A DNA stretch of 64,000 nt from Planctomycetota bacterium (GTDB taxonomy: Bacteria > Planctomycetota > UBA1135 > UBA2386). Location: NCBI GenBank assembly GCA_014192625.1, contig BJHM01000001.1, forward strand, positions 62,001-126,000. The letters are read 5' to 3'. Positions 34,630 to 44,107 of the stretch are shown piece by piece (positions within the stretch are counted from its first letter, which is position 1; each line of letters opens with the position of its first letter). A program made the translations under genes and the position numbers. Under the pieces are notes generated by a model. The model made no database searches and had not been told where the DNA came from. It saw nothing but the letters and a program-made list of their open reading frames with translations.

Positions 34630-36267
34630 ATGCTCAAAACAAAAACTTTTTTGTCGTCGTTGTTGCTCGCAACGCTTGCCAGTGATTTGTTCGCACAAAG
34701 CAATACCATTGCTGGTCGCGATCTAGGTTTGCTGGATACGCGCACCATTCAGCGCTATCGCCGCACCGGCACTTTCCCCAACGGTGTCATGGGGATCGGT
34801 GCTTGGACGACCTGTTGCAATCCCGGCACGGATCGCATTCCGTTCATGGCCGCGATGAACCCAAATCACGGTTACATCCACTACATTGTGGCCCGTGAAA
34901 GCCAAGGCCGCTTCGTGCAGATCAGCGACCGCGCCTATGTGAAGCACACGTTTGGCTCCAACAACAACCTCAGCACCTGCGGCACCTGCCTGAATAGTCC
35001 AGGCGACGTCAACTACGTTGAGATCGGCTGTTCGGACACCTACGCCAACTCGCAGTCCGTCGACCATTTTAATCTAGGGCCGCCCGATGAGGTCAACCCA
35101 TGGCTCGGCACATGGGTCGCTGCCTGTTCGCATTTTGATCGCGGTGAGCCAGCGGGCGCCGCGTCCACGCTATGTGACGGTGTGCGCAGCCTCACCTCAA
35201 CGCAGTCGACGGCGCTGAATACCGCGATCAATCACGCGACGCGCGTCTATGACGCGGACCTCAATGTTGCTGGTGCCACATTTTACTGGCAGGCTGGCTA
35301 CATAATCCCGGGCGAGGCCGAGGCGCTGCGCACGAACAATTTTGGCTCGCGGCAGTTTTCGGCCGTCTGGGCTACCACCAACTGGACGTTTGCCGATGTC
35401 GGCGCAATGGTCCAAGGCCCGATCCTGAGCCGCTGGAGTGGCGCTACCGTCACCTCCAATACCAACGGTGCGGACGATGGGCGTTACTACATCGGCGTCA
35501 AGGTGACTGGTCCTACCAACGGCAAATACCACTACGAGTACGCCGTCCACAACCGTGACAACAAGCGCGGCATGGGCGCGTTCCATATCCCAGTCTGCCC
35601 CAATGCTCAGGCCAGTGGCTTTGGTTTCAAGGATGTTGATACCAACCCGGTCAATCAGTGGACCGCGGCCAAGCTGGGCAGCGAGGTTGTCTTCACCGTC
35701 TCTGGCACGAACGCGCTGCGGTGGAACTCGATCTACAACTTCTGGTTCGACTGTGATGCCGCACCGGTCGGCGGCCCAGCATTACTCGACCAGTTCGACC
35801 TCGGCCAAGGTGCCCTGACAATGTCGGTCAACACCACCACACCTGGTGGCCTTTACAATCAGGTGCTCGGCGCTGGCTGTGGCGTCAATGCACCGGCGCT
35901 GTTTGCGGTCGGATCGCCCAACCGCGCGACTATCGGCAACGCGACGTTCGGCGTCACGTCGATGAGCAATCCAGCTTCGGTCCCGTGCGGTTTCCTGATC
36001 AGCTTTGCGGATGGCATCACGTCGGTGGGTGGCTGTGACGTCTACACCGCAGACACCGCTTCGCTGCTCGGTCCGCTGATGGCGTTCTCTGATGCTTCAG
36101 GCGTCGCCACGCTGTCGCTGAGCATCCCCAATATCGTGGACTTCGAGGGGATGCACATCGATATGCAGGCGATCAACATTGCCACCGGCGGTGCCTTGTT
36201 GGGCAACTTCAACCTCAGCAACGGCCTGCGCATTCGCGTCGGCAACTTGGTCACTAACTGCCCGTAG
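34630..36267 (+). CDS. secreted protein of unknown function, Cys- and Gly/Asn-rich
   Basis: 545 residues from ATG 34630, whose signal peptide (MLKTKTFLSSLLLATLASDLFA) is clear; the in-frame start at 34576 has none. The mature protein has an N-terminal part with CC and CGTC clusters (WTTCCNPGTD, CGTCLNSPGD, EIGCSDTYAN), a middle part rich in aromatic and Asn residues (DGRYYIGVKVTG, KYHYEYAVHNRD), and a C-terminal segment of about 125 residues (NQVLGAGCG, VPCGFLISFADG) resembling repeated C-terminal modules of planctomycete exported proteins. Function is unknown. A strong terminator follows 23 bases after the stop. Confidence 0.75.
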   Translation: MLKTKTFLSSLLLATLASDLFAQSNTIAGRDLGLLDTRTIQRYRRTGTFPNGVMGIGAWTTCCNPGTDRIPFMAAMNPNHGYIHYIVARESQGRFVQISDRAYVKHTFGSNNNLSTCGTCLNSPGDVNYVEIGCSDTYANSQSVDHFNLGPPDEVNPWLGTWVAACSHFDRGEPAGAASTLCDGVRSLTSTQSTALNTAINHATRVYDADLNVAGATFYWQAGYIIPGEAEALRTNNFGSRQFSAVWATTNWTFADVGAMVQGPILSRWSGATVTSNTNGADDGRYYIGVKVTGPTNGKYHYEYAVHNRDNKRGMGAFHIPVCPNAQASGFGFKDVDTNPVNQWTAAKLGSEVVFTVSGTNALRWNSIYNFWFDCDAAPVGGPALLDQFDLGQGALTMSVNTTTPGGLYNQVLGAGCGVNAPALFAVGSPNRATIGNATFGVTSMSNPASVPCGFLISFADGITSVGGCDVYTADTASLLGPLMAFSDASGVATLSLSIPNIVDFEGMHIDMQAINIATGGALLGNFNLSNGLRIRVGNLVTNCP

Positions 36268-36290
36268 GCCTGCAGTCTTTTGCCAGTAAC

Positions 36291-36333
36291 AAACACGGCC
36301 GCGGTGAGCTGAGTGCTCGCCGCGGCCGTGTTT
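36291..36333. terminator. bidirectional intrinsic terminator
   Basis: AAACACGGCCGCGGTGAGC (36291-36309) pairs with GCTCGCCGCGGCCGTGTTT (36315-36333) to give a 19-base stem with one mismatch (G-U in one strand) and a 5-base loop. A-rich and T-rich flanks on both sides allow termination of both strands. It lies between the convergent secreted-protein gene (stop 36267) and the topoisomerase VI A gene (stop 36384). Confidence 0.88.
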
Positions 36334-36383
36334 GTTTCAGCCGGATGCGCCTGGCAAAAAGCGCAGCAGTTACGCGCAAAAAA

Positions 36384-37544
36384 TCACGGCAGGAACTTCG
36401 AGATCTCCTTCATCTTGCGCGGCAGGTATTCGTCGATCACAAAGTTCAGACCGTGCTTGGCGAGCGCTTGCTGCTCGGCGCGTTGGCCGGACTTCAGCAT
36501 CATGTCGATCGCTTTTTGCCACTCCTTGTGTGCCTGGAAGAACGGGTCGTTCTTCAGCATGTCCTGCGCACGTTTGACGTCGACATCCTTGAGGCCGTGC
36601 GTTGGCAGGTCGTAGTCGAGAATGTCTTGTGGCGTGACTCCGAGGAAGTGCGCGTTTGGCACGCAAAAGAACTGATTGAGGTGCACGGCGTTGCCCGAGC
36701 CGACCTTCAGCGTGCGGTAGATGTTGGAGAACGCATACGGATCGCAGTCGTTGAAGGCGAAGACTGGCAGCTTGTGGCTGTCCGATAATTTGCGCACGAA
36801 GCGCCGCGTCGCCCGCGTTGGCACACCGGCGGTGCCGATCAGGATGCAGTGCGCCGACTTCCAGTAGTTGTGCTGGCTGAGGCGTTCGAACATGCCGATG
36901 GTCTCGATGACCAGGATGCATTTGGCCTTGGTCTCAAAGCCGAGCTGTTCGACTGAGGACGGGATCGAATAGGCGCCCGAGCCAAAGCCGGTACAGTCGA
37001 TTCGCAGTTGCCGACCGGACTCACGGTCCCGATCCAGCACAATCAACTCGCCTGCGACCTTGCCGCCGTGTTCGTCGGCCTTGAAGCGCAAGTGTTCGCG
37101 CATCACACCCTCGAGCGAGAACAACGCTTCGATGTCGTCCATCGTCGCGTCGGACTCCGGCTGCTCGTCAAACTTCGCCTCGTCCCAGTTCTTGCTGACG
37201 TAGTAGGCCTCTCGTTTGGTGGCGAAGTCGTCAGCGTCGATCAGTTCTTTACTGAGCGACATCATCTTTAGCGTCTGCGCAAACGACTTGACGGTGTTGA
37301 CTGACAAGGTGCGTTCGACGCGCGAACGACCCATCACGAAGTAGCCGTCCTTCTTGTCGTAGCGCGCATTGCGCAGGGAGCGATCGGGAAACTTCAGCTC
37401 GGGTTTGCCGAGTTTCTCGATCTCGCCGTGCACGTCTGTAGCGCACGTCTTGATTTCGCGCAGCGTGATCTTGTCGAGGTCGGATAGCGGACCGCGGTCC
37501 TTCTTCTTGGGCGGCGGTTGGGGGATGAACTTCTTGGCGGCCAT
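36384..37544 (-). CDS. top6A: DNA topoisomerase VI subunit A (Spo11-like)
   Basis: 386 residues, the usual length for archaeal Top6A. The winged-helix part has KREAYYVSKNW, in which Tyr115 aligns with the DNA-attacking tyrosine. The Toprim domain has Glu214 in LVIETIGMF and Asp266/Asp268 in FNDCDPYAFSNIYR, which bind Mg2+. The C-terminal THGLKDVDVKRAQDMLKNDPFF matches archaeal subunits. It is the cleavage subunit of a type IIB topoisomerase that relaxes and decatenates DNA. It follows the B subunit gene after 47 bases. Top6 is normal in archaea and plants and uncommon in bacteria. Confidence 0.95.
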   Translation of the reverse strand: MAAKKFIPQPPPKKKDRGPLSDLDKITLREIKTCATDVHGEIEKLGKPELKFPDRSLRNARYDKKDGYFVMGRSRVERTLSVNTVKSFAQTLKMMSLSKELIDADDFATKREAYYVSKNWDEAKFDEQPESDATMDDIEALFSLEGVMREHLRFKADEHGGKVAGELIVLDRDRESGRQLRIDCTGFGSGAYSIPSSVEQLGFETKAKCILVIETIGMFERLSQHNYWKSAHCILIGTAGVPTRATRRFVRKLSDSHKLPVFAFNDCDPYAFSNIYRTLKVGSGNAVHLNQFFCVPNAHFLGVTPQDILDYDLPTHGLKDVDVKRAQDMLKNDPFFQAHKEWQKAIDMMLKSGQRAEQQALAKHGLNFVIDEYLPRKMKEISKFLP

Positions 37545-37591
37545 GGCTCGATACTCGAAATGGAATGTCTAAGGATGTTGGAGCAGACCGA

Positions 37592-39340
37592 TCACAGTTT
37601 GCGGCTCTTCTCGAGCACGGTGGTCAGGTTGGCGAGTGCCGATTGCGCCGTCTTGTCGTCGAACTTCAGGATGTCCTTCAGTGCCACGACCACGTGCGGG
37701 ATGTAGGTCTCGATGTAGTTGCGCTTCTTGAACTCGTTGGCGAGTTTTTTGCCCTTGCGAACGTGGGTGCCGAGTTTGCGGCCGCACTCCATCAGGCCGA
37801 GGCGCAGCTCGTCGAGGATCTCGTCGTAGCCAGCGATCGCTTCCTTGGACTCAGATGTGAACGGCACCCAAACCGAAGCAATGTGCACGAACACCACCAT
37901 TGGCCCGATTGGCAATGCGCCGCGTGGTTGTTGCAGTCCGTAGTTCTTCCAGTTGGTGCCGATCACGGCCTTGGTGATTGCGCATGCGGCCTGTTGAAAA
38001 ATCAGTGGCACGCGGTTGGCGAAGCGGATCAGGCGGATCGGCTCGTCGGCGGCGCCCATCAACGCTTCTTCGTTGGGCTTCTTCACCGCGACCTCGACGA
38101 TCTTGCCTTCCGCGGTCATCTCTAGAGTGTCGCCTGGCTTGCCGTAGGCGATGCCGCATTCGATGGCGAAGGGCCGGCCGCGATAGACCACCGGCTTACG
38201 CGATGTGGCGAGGTAGAAGTCGGCCTCGACCTCTTTTTTGAGGCCGGTGATGATCAGGTCCTCACCAATCGGCGCGATGCACGACAGCGGCGGCGCCATG
38301 ATCTTGGTCGCGTCGATCGCCTTCTTCAGTTTGACGACGTGCTCGGTTGCGAGCCGGCGCGGGTTGGTATCCGGTTTGATGCCGGCCAAGCCGCAGATCT
38401 CCTTGGCGACCGAGGGACCGACGCGCGAGAAGTCGTCCTGCAGAGATTCGCCGATGGTCTTGCACTCGGTGTCCTGCAGCATCTTGATCAGGATGCCAAG
38501 CTCGACACCGTGCGGGTGAGGCTTGATCTCCTCGACTTCTTTCGGCAGTTCGCTGGTGGCGCGCTGGTACTCAGTGACGTTGCCGTCCGGGTCCGTGTAG
38601 TGCAGCTGCACATGCGGGTTGGCCACGGCCATCAGCTTCAAGAACTCTTCGACGCTCTTCTGGCCGCGGCGGTATTCGCCTTCGAGGTCGATCGCGACCT
38701 CAGTGCCGTGATCCTTCTCCCAGTCGATCTCCTTGTCGGTCCAGATCGGCCGGTTCTTCGACGAGTCGATGCGGATCTCGAAGTAGAGCGGGACGCTGCG
38801 CTTGCCTGGCTTGGAGCGAACGCGCACCGGGTTGCCGGTGGTGAGTAGGCCATACATGCCAGCTGCGCTGATGCCGATACCCTGCTGGCCGCGGCTCTGG
38901 CGCAAGCGATGAAACTTGCTGCCGTAGAGCAGCCGGCCGAACACGTTTGGCACCTGCGCCTTCACGATGCCTGGACCATTGTCCTCGACGGTCATCGTGA
39001 ACTTGTCATCTTGACCATCAAGTCGTTTTATCGACACCTTCAGGTCCGGCAGGATGCGGCCTTCTTCGCACGCGTCGAGACTATTGTCGACGGCCTCCTT
39101 CACGGCGGTGAGCAGTGCCTTGCGCGGGCTGTCAAAGCCGAGCAGGTGGCGATTCTTGGTGAAGAACTCGCTCACCGAAATCTCGCGTTGGCGTTGCCCC
39201 ATTGCTTCGGCTGTCACACCGCCGGTATCGCTTTTCACTTTCGGCCCTTTCGGTTCCTTGGCGAGTTTGGCTTCGCTGCCGTTGTGCTTCGCGTCACCGC
39301 CAGCGGCGAACAGGCCCTGTTGCTCAGTCTTCTTACTCAT
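37592..39340 (-). CDS. top6B: DNA topoisomerase VI subunit B (GHKL ATPase)
   Basis: 582 residues. An N-terminal charged extension of about 45 residues precedes the GHKL ATPase: AVKEAVDNSLDACEE with catalytic Glu and Asn86, VEDNGPGI, and GQQGIGISAAGMYGLLTTG. The helix-two-turn-helix insert lies around residues 290-350 (LQDDFSRVGPSVAKEICGLA). The transducer domain carries the switch lysine in PFTSESKEAIAGY. ATP binding dimerises this subunit to gate DNA passage by the A subunits. The ATG overlaps the mqnA stop by 4 bases (39337-39340), which implies coupled translation. Confidence 0.95.
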   Translation of the reverse strand: MSKKTEQQGLFAAGGDAKHNGSEAKLAKEPKGPKVKSDTGGVTAEAMGQRQREISVSEFFTKNRHLLGFDSPRKALLTAVKEAVDNSLDACEEGRILPDLKVSIKRLDGQDDKFTMTVEDNGPGIVKAQVPNVFGRLLYGSKFHRLRQSRGQQGIGISAAGMYGLLTTGNPVRVRSKPGKRSVPLYFEIRIDSSKNRPIWTDKEIDWEKDHGTEVAIDLEGEYRRGQKSVEEFLKLMAVANPHVQLHYTDPDGNVTEYQRATSELPKEVEEIKPHPHGVELGILIKMLQDTECKTIGESLQDDFSRVGPSVAKEICGLAGIKPDTNPRRLATEHVVKLKKAIDATKIMAPPLSCIAPIGEDLIITGLKKEVEADFYLATSRKPVVYRGRPFAIECGIAYGKPGDTLEMTAEGKIVEVAVKKPNEEALMGAADEPIRLIRFANRVPLIFQQAACAITKAVIGTNWKNYGLQQPRGALPIGPMVVFVHIASVWVPFTSESKEAIAGYDEILDELRLGLMECGRKLGTHVRKGKKLANEFKKRNYIETYIPHVVVALKDILKFDDKTAQSALANLTTVLEKSRKL

Positions 39341-40095
39341 CGGGATGCGTGGATGTTGGTTGTCACGAAGGGAGGATCGTTTTCATTTGCCAGTCCTAGG
39401 GCGCGGCACTCTGCCCAAAAGCGGCGTAGTCCGTGCAGATCTTCTTCATCAATGTCGTAGTGCGCAGCGTCATGCGTGCCATCCACTGGGCCGAGCAGGC
39501 GTCCGCGCGCGCGGGCAGCGTGCAGCGGTGGCAGTACGAGATTTGGGTCGGCGTCCGCGCGCAGCACCCAGGCCGCAAACACGAATGGCAACCCAGTCCA
39601 CCGTCGCCACTCGGTGCCGAGGTCAAGAATCGCGCGATCGCCAGCATCTGCGTTGAGGCCGTGGTCGCCGATCATGAGCACCAGATCGTGTGGCAGTTCT
39701 GCCGGCTTGCAGGTCGGCGCGATGGTCTCGAAGCGCACGTCGGCAGCGACTTCACTGTGATAGCGGTGGGCGAGCAGGAGCCGTAGCAGCGCCACCGAAG
39801 TTGCAGAACTCTGGTCGATGCCGACTAACCGGATCGGGACATTGCGGCGCCTGAAGGCGCGCACTGACCTGATCTCATGCTTGCATGCGATTCCGAGTCC
39901 AGCCGCGATTTGATAGCCGGGCGCTCGGATCGCTTCGATCGAAGAAACCAGCGCGACATCGAGTTTGCCATCGCGCAGTTGAGCGATCAGTTCGGTGGGC
40001 GGAGCCTTCACGAGGCATACGGTTTGGTCGGATTCCATGCCCGCGAGAAGGGGGGAACCAACGCCGTAGGGGACTCCACCGATACGAATGATCAC
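39337..40095 (-). CDS. mqnA: chorismate dehydratase, futalosine pathway
   Basis: 252 residues with the MqnA/MqnD periplasmic-binding-like fold. The start reads IRIGGVPYGVGSPLLAGM, followed by DGKLDVALVSSIEAIRAPGY, DQSSATSVALLRLLL and LMIGDHGLN. The closing half has GLPFVFAAWVLRAD, which is typical of MqnA. MqnA dehydrates chorismate to 3-enolpyruvyl-benzoate, the first step to menaquinone by the futalosine route. The next enzyme, MqnE, is encoded at 58837-60000. Oddly, it is the first gene of a unit whose other genes are the topoisomerase VI subunits. Confidence 0.85.
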   Translation of the reverse strand: MIIRIGGVPYGVGSPLLAGMESDQTVCLVKAPPTELIAQLRDGKLDVALVSSIEAIRAPGYQIAAGLGIACKHEIRSVRAFRRRNVPIRLVGIDQSSATSVALLRLLLAHRYHSEVAADVRFETIAPTCKPAELPHDLVLMIGDHGLNADAGDRAILDLGTEWRRWTGLPFVFAAWVLRADADPNLVLPPLHAARARGRLLGPVDGTHDAAHYDIDEEDLHGLRRFWAECRALGLANENDPPFVTTNIHASR

Positions 40096-40268
40096 GTTGC
40101 CTATTCGAGTCCTGACCGACTCGAGCGCGGCGCACCATACAGGGCGCGCCGGATGCCGGAAGCACTTTCCAAAGGTCGGAGAGTAGGCCTTGGCTTGTCA
40201 GAGCACCTTGGCACCGGCGGGTTGTGGGGGAAGTCGAATTTGGCCGAAGTGGTAGAGTGCCACGCTGT

Positions 40269-43200
40269 ATGCGCCCGGCATTTACCAGCATTTGGATGTT
40301 CGGCTTGCTGCTCTTCACCAGCAGTTGCGGCGCAGGCCTGGTGACCGGCGCGTTGGCTGGCAACAGCGGCAGCAGCCAGCCGCCAGCAGCGCGGCCACCA
40401 GTGCTGAACATGCCGGAGCCTAGATTGCCGCTGCAGCCGGCCAGCGCCGCCAACGCGTCGGCGCGCACGGTCGTGCTCGCCAATTTGACGGTCGCAGCCA
40501 ATGTCAACGTTCGGGTGCAGGTGCAGGCCGCAGGAATTGCGGTCGATCAGGATGCGCCAGTCGTGCTGTTTGGCCAGACCGGGTCCACGGTGATCGGCTT
40601 CCGGTTGCGCACCCAGCCGTTTGCAGAGGCCTTTGGGACTGGTGCGGATGTGCCGGGCACTCTGGTAGTTCTGGTGGATGGTCGCGAGGTTGCGCCGGCT
40701 TTGCCCGTTGTGTTGCTGCGCAGGCCGGTAGCGAGCCTGCTCGATGCCAGTCAAGTTTTGCAATTGTCACCGCTCGGCGGCACGCGTGCCGAGTTGCTCG
40801 TGCGCGGCCTGCGTAGCCAGAGCAACCTGCAGATGTTGGTCACCACGCCGGACGCTACTGGCCAGGCGAGTAGTGTGACGCGCCTCTGTTCGGATCTCAC
40901 GGTGACTGCGATCGATATAGAAACCTCGATGGTTGCGGCGAACGTGCCAGGCAACACCTTCACTTGTCTAGCGCAGTTGGTGGTGGAGGACTTGGTCGCT
41001 GGCCGTTCGAGCGAAGTAACGAACGTGACCTACCGGCCGGAGATTGACGTTGTGCTGCCGGGGCAAGGGCCTGCGACTGGCGGCGCGCTGATCACGCTGA
41101 TCGGACGCGCGCTGGCACCACTCGATTTTACCTCGCAGCCGCCGAGCGCTGACTTCGACCGAGTGCAGTTGGAGTTTCAGAAGGGCGACCGCAGGGTGGT
41201 GCTTGCGGCGAGCGAACTGCGGCGAAGGGACTCGTCGGTGGACCGTCTCGTCTTCACGATGCCGCCTTCGCCAGATGGCCGCGCTGGCTCGCTCGACATC
41301 ATTCTGTCAGTGCAATCCATGCCCCCGCCTGCGATCCCCGTGACGGTGCAGACCAACCTGTTTTTGTTCGCCAGTCGAGCGCCGGTGTTTGGCCCGCGCG
41401 GGGCAGTGCTCGACGTCGCGCCGGTTGCCCTTGTGCCGATCAAACTCGAGAACGCGCAAGCCCAAGGCGCTGCGCCAGACTTCGGCGTGCTCAACTCGCA
41501 AGCAGGCGTTGGTTATCTGCAGCTGCTCGCCGCGCAGGAAAATGGCATGTTCATTCGCTTTGGCCCGCCGAAGCGACTTGGCAGTCCTGAAGTAGCCGCG
41601 GAGCGTGGCCCGAGCGATCTTGCTGCTGGCGATCTTGATGGCGATCAGGTGCCGGATTTGTTCTCGCTGAATGTCGGCGCAGTCACGGCGGAACACGCCA
41701 TCGTGCTTGGCCAGCAGGCGCCGCAGCAACCGCTTGGTGTCGTGCGCCGGTTGCTGACTAGCGGCGAGTTTGCCCGTTGCGAGACCGCAGACTTTGATGC
41801 GGATGGGCGACTCGATTTACTACTGGTGCCCGGCATCGGCGCGCCTGCCGGCCAGCAACCGAGAGTTTGGTTGTCGCGTTCGGCCTTGGGTGAGCCGCAG
41901 TTTGTCGACATGGGGCCGATTGATTTTCGCAGCTATGCCTATGACGCGGTGGAGGTCGCCGACCTCGACGGCGATGGGGCGCTTGATGTGGCGGTGCTCA
42001 CTGGCGGCTTGCAGCCGCGGCTTGATGTTGCGTATGGCCTTTCGAATGGCACCTTCGCTGTGCAGACCCGGATGGATCTGGTTATTTCAGGCTACGGGCC
42101 CGATCCCAAGTCTGCTGCCGTGGGGCTGCATCGGATCCGTGGCAGCGCGCGTAGTTCTTTGGCAATCGTGTTCTCCGGGCTGCCGCCGCTGCCTGGGCAG
42201 TTGCCGCCAAACCCGTTGACGCCGCCAGTGGTGGCGGTGTTGATGCAAATCGAAGCCCGACAGTTTACGCAGCCGCGTGAAGGCGCTGCTGGCGATCCGG
42301 GTGCGATCTTGATCGTGCCGCTCGAGCCGATCGGCACCACGTTGGCCGCCGACTTGGATCACGATAACATCGAAGAACTCGTGCTTGGTGTGCGTGACAC
42401 GAGCAGTGTGCCGCTTGGCTTGCTGCGCTTCGTGCCAGCCGTTCCTGGATCGAGCGCGCATTTTGTGCCCGTGGTGAATGGCATCCAGCAGGGTTCTGAC
42501 CCGATGCGCCGCATCACCAGGATGCACTTTGGCATCGCTTCGCCGGCAGATTTGCAGGTTAATCGGCAAGCCGTGAATGCGGTGTTTGTCCTGCACGAAT
42601 CGGAAACCGATGGCGTGTCAGAGCGGCGCATCTCGACGTTGCTCGTATTTGAGTCCGGCGTGCCGCCCGACAATGGCCTCACGCTGCTATCCGCCGATGG
42701 TGGTGGCCCTTTGGCGGCATCGTTGCGTGGCATTGCGCTGGGCAACTTCCGCAGCGTCAGTGTGTCGGCCGATCGTGGTAATGCAGCGGCAAGAGATCTT
42801 GCGTTGGCAACCGATGGTTCGCCGTCGATCCCGCCCGGTGTGATTGTGCTGGGCAATGACGGCTTCGGCGGCTTTGCGCCAAGCATGACCCTCGATGACG
42901 CACGCATTTTGCCTGAGACGATCGTGCGGATTCCTGCGCCTTCGGGGCAGATAGAGTCGCTCGCTTATCTCGACTCGGCAGGTCACATCGCGGTGTGGCG
43001 ACCAAACTCAGCGTTGCCAGCGCAGCAGTCGGCGACCTGGCGAGGTAGTCAGGATCTGCGTGAATTATCTTCGGACCCGCGCCTGCGAACGGCGGCGATC
43101 GACGCGACGAGCATCGTGCAGGTTGCTGATGTAGATGGTGATGCCGTGCTCGATCTGGTGGTGTTGCTGCGGCTGGTCGTGCCGCCGCCGCGCACGGAAG

Positions 43201-44006
43201 GCGATGCGCTGCTAATAGTGCTGCGTGGCAAGGCGGTGGTGACGAATGAGAGTCTGCCGTTTTGGCCGGCCAACTTTGCAACGCCGGTGCATGGCAATGC
43301 GGTGAGCATCGCGTGCGGCAACTTCGTTCCTGAGCCGCAAGCTGCGACCTCGCGCTTGCTGGAAATGGCAGTTGCGATTCCACTCGGCACACAGGCCGGA
43401 AGTGTTGACGGCGACCACGTGCGCTTCTACCGAATTGGCACCATCGCGCCACCGGCGGCCACTCGTTGGGTGCGCAGTTTTGCGCCGCTCGGCCAACAGG
43501 TGTTGCCGGCTGGCAATCGGCCGACGCGCATCGTCGCGGCAGACTTCGATCGCAGCGGCGTGGATGACTTGTTGGTCGCAACCGGCGATGCCCAGGTGAT
43601 GTTGTTCCTGAACTCGGGCGAGCCTTCAGCGGCGGCGAATGAGGTGGCGATCGAGTCGTTTCATCCGAGCTTTACTTCGCCGGTCCCGTCTGGTCCTGGC
43701 CAGCCGGTTTCGCTCAGCCTCGGCGACATCAACAGCGACGGCAACGTCGACGCGCTGCTGACCACGCAGGCGCGGTCGGCAAGCAATGTGCTCAGCGCTT
43801 CGGTGGCGTTCTATGTGAGTTCCGGCACCGGCTCACTTGACGGCCCCAACTTCGTCTCGCGCACGCGGCTAGGCGATCGCAGCGCAGCCATCTCGGTCGC
43901 TCTTGGCGATTGCAATGGCGATGCCGTGCCTGATATCTCGGCGGGCTGGGCCACATTCGGAGTTGGCGATCGCAACGTGCGCGTGCTGTTTGGCGGGTCG
44001 CGCTAG
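40269..44006 (+). CDS. large FG-GAP/VCBS-repeat lipoprotein with IPT/TIG domain
   Basis: 1245 residues from ATG 40269; the signal ends in a lipobox (LLLFTSSCGAG). Residues about 50-260 look like beta-sandwich modules. An IPT/TIG domain follows (VLPGQGPATGGALITLIGRAL). From about 410 there are FG-GAP/VCBS repeats with Ca2+-binding-like loops: DLDGDQVPDLFSL, DFDADGRLDLLLV, DLDGDGALDVAVL, DVDGDAVLDLVVL, DFDRSGVDDLLVA, DINSDGNVDALLT and DCNGDAVPDISAG. Such repeats form beta-propellers on the cell surface and are used in adhesion or ligand binding. There are no enzyme motifs. The gene is alone between mqnA (divergent) and a Gfo/Idh/MocA gene. Confidence 0.85.
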   Translation: MRPAFTSIWMFGLLLFTSSCGAGLVTGALAGNSGSSQPPAARPPVLNMPEPRLPLQPASAANASARTVVLANLTVAANVNVRVQVQAAGIAVDQDAPVVLFGQTGSTVIGFRLRTQPFAEAFGTGADVPGTLVVLVDGREVAPALPVVLLRRPVASLLDASQVLQLSPLGGTRAELLVRGLRSQSNLQMLVTTPDATGQASSVTRLCSDLTVTAIDIETSMVAANVPGNTFTCLAQLVVEDLVAGRSSEVTNVTYRPEIDVVLPGQGPATGGALITLIGRALAPLDFTSQPPSADFDRVQLEFQKGDRRVVLAASELRRRDSSVDRLVFTMPPSPDGRAGSLDIILSVQSMPPPAIPVTVQTNLFLFASRAPVFGPRGAVLDVAPVALVPIKLENAQAQGAAPDFGVLNSQAGVGYLQLLAAQENGMFIRFGPPKRLGSPEVAAERGPSDLAAGDLDGDQVPDLFSLNVGAVTAEHAIVLGQQAPQQPLGVVRRLLTSGEFARCETADFDADGRLDLLLVPGIGAPAGQQPRVWLSRSALGEPQFVDMGPIDFRSYAYDAVEVADLDGDGALDVAVLTGGLQPRLDVAYGLSNGTFAVQTRMDLVISGYGPDPKSAAVGLHRIRGSARSSLAIVFSGLPPLPGQLPPNPLTPPVVAVLMQIEARQFTQPREGAAGDPGAILIVPLEPIGTTLAADLDHDNIEELVLGVRDTSSVPLGLLRFVPAVPGSSAHFVPVVNGIQQGSDPMRRITRMHFGIASPADLQVNRQAVNAVFVLHESETDGVSERRISTLLVFESGVPPDNGLTLLSADGGGPLAASLRGIALGNFRSVSVSADRGNAAARDLALATDGSPSIPPGVIVLGNDGFGGFAPSMTLDDARILPETIVRIPAPSGQIESLAYLDSAGHIAVWRPNSALPAQQSATWRGSQDLRELSSDPRLRTAAIDATSIVQVADVDGDAVLDLVVLLRLVVPPPRTEGDALLIVLRGKAVVTNESLPFWPANFATPVHGNAVSIACGNFVPEPQAATSRLLEMAVAIPLGTQAGSVDGDHVRFYRIGTIAPPAATRWVRSFAPLGQQVLPAGNRPTRIVAADFDRSGVDDLLVATGDAQVMLFLNSGEPSAAANEVAIESFHPSFTSPVPSGPGQPVSLSLGDINSDGNVDALLTTQARSASNVLSASVAFYVSSGTGSLDGPNFVSRTRLGDRSAAISVALGDCNGDAVPDISAGWATFGVGDRNVRVLFGGSR

Positions 44007-44107
44007 AGTCTTCGCGCCAGATTTTTTGGCTGCTGCTCGACCGCTGCGACGGAACCGAAAAAACGTATCGATGCGCTGTGCGATAGCGCGGTTATCCTTG
44101 GCCGTGC

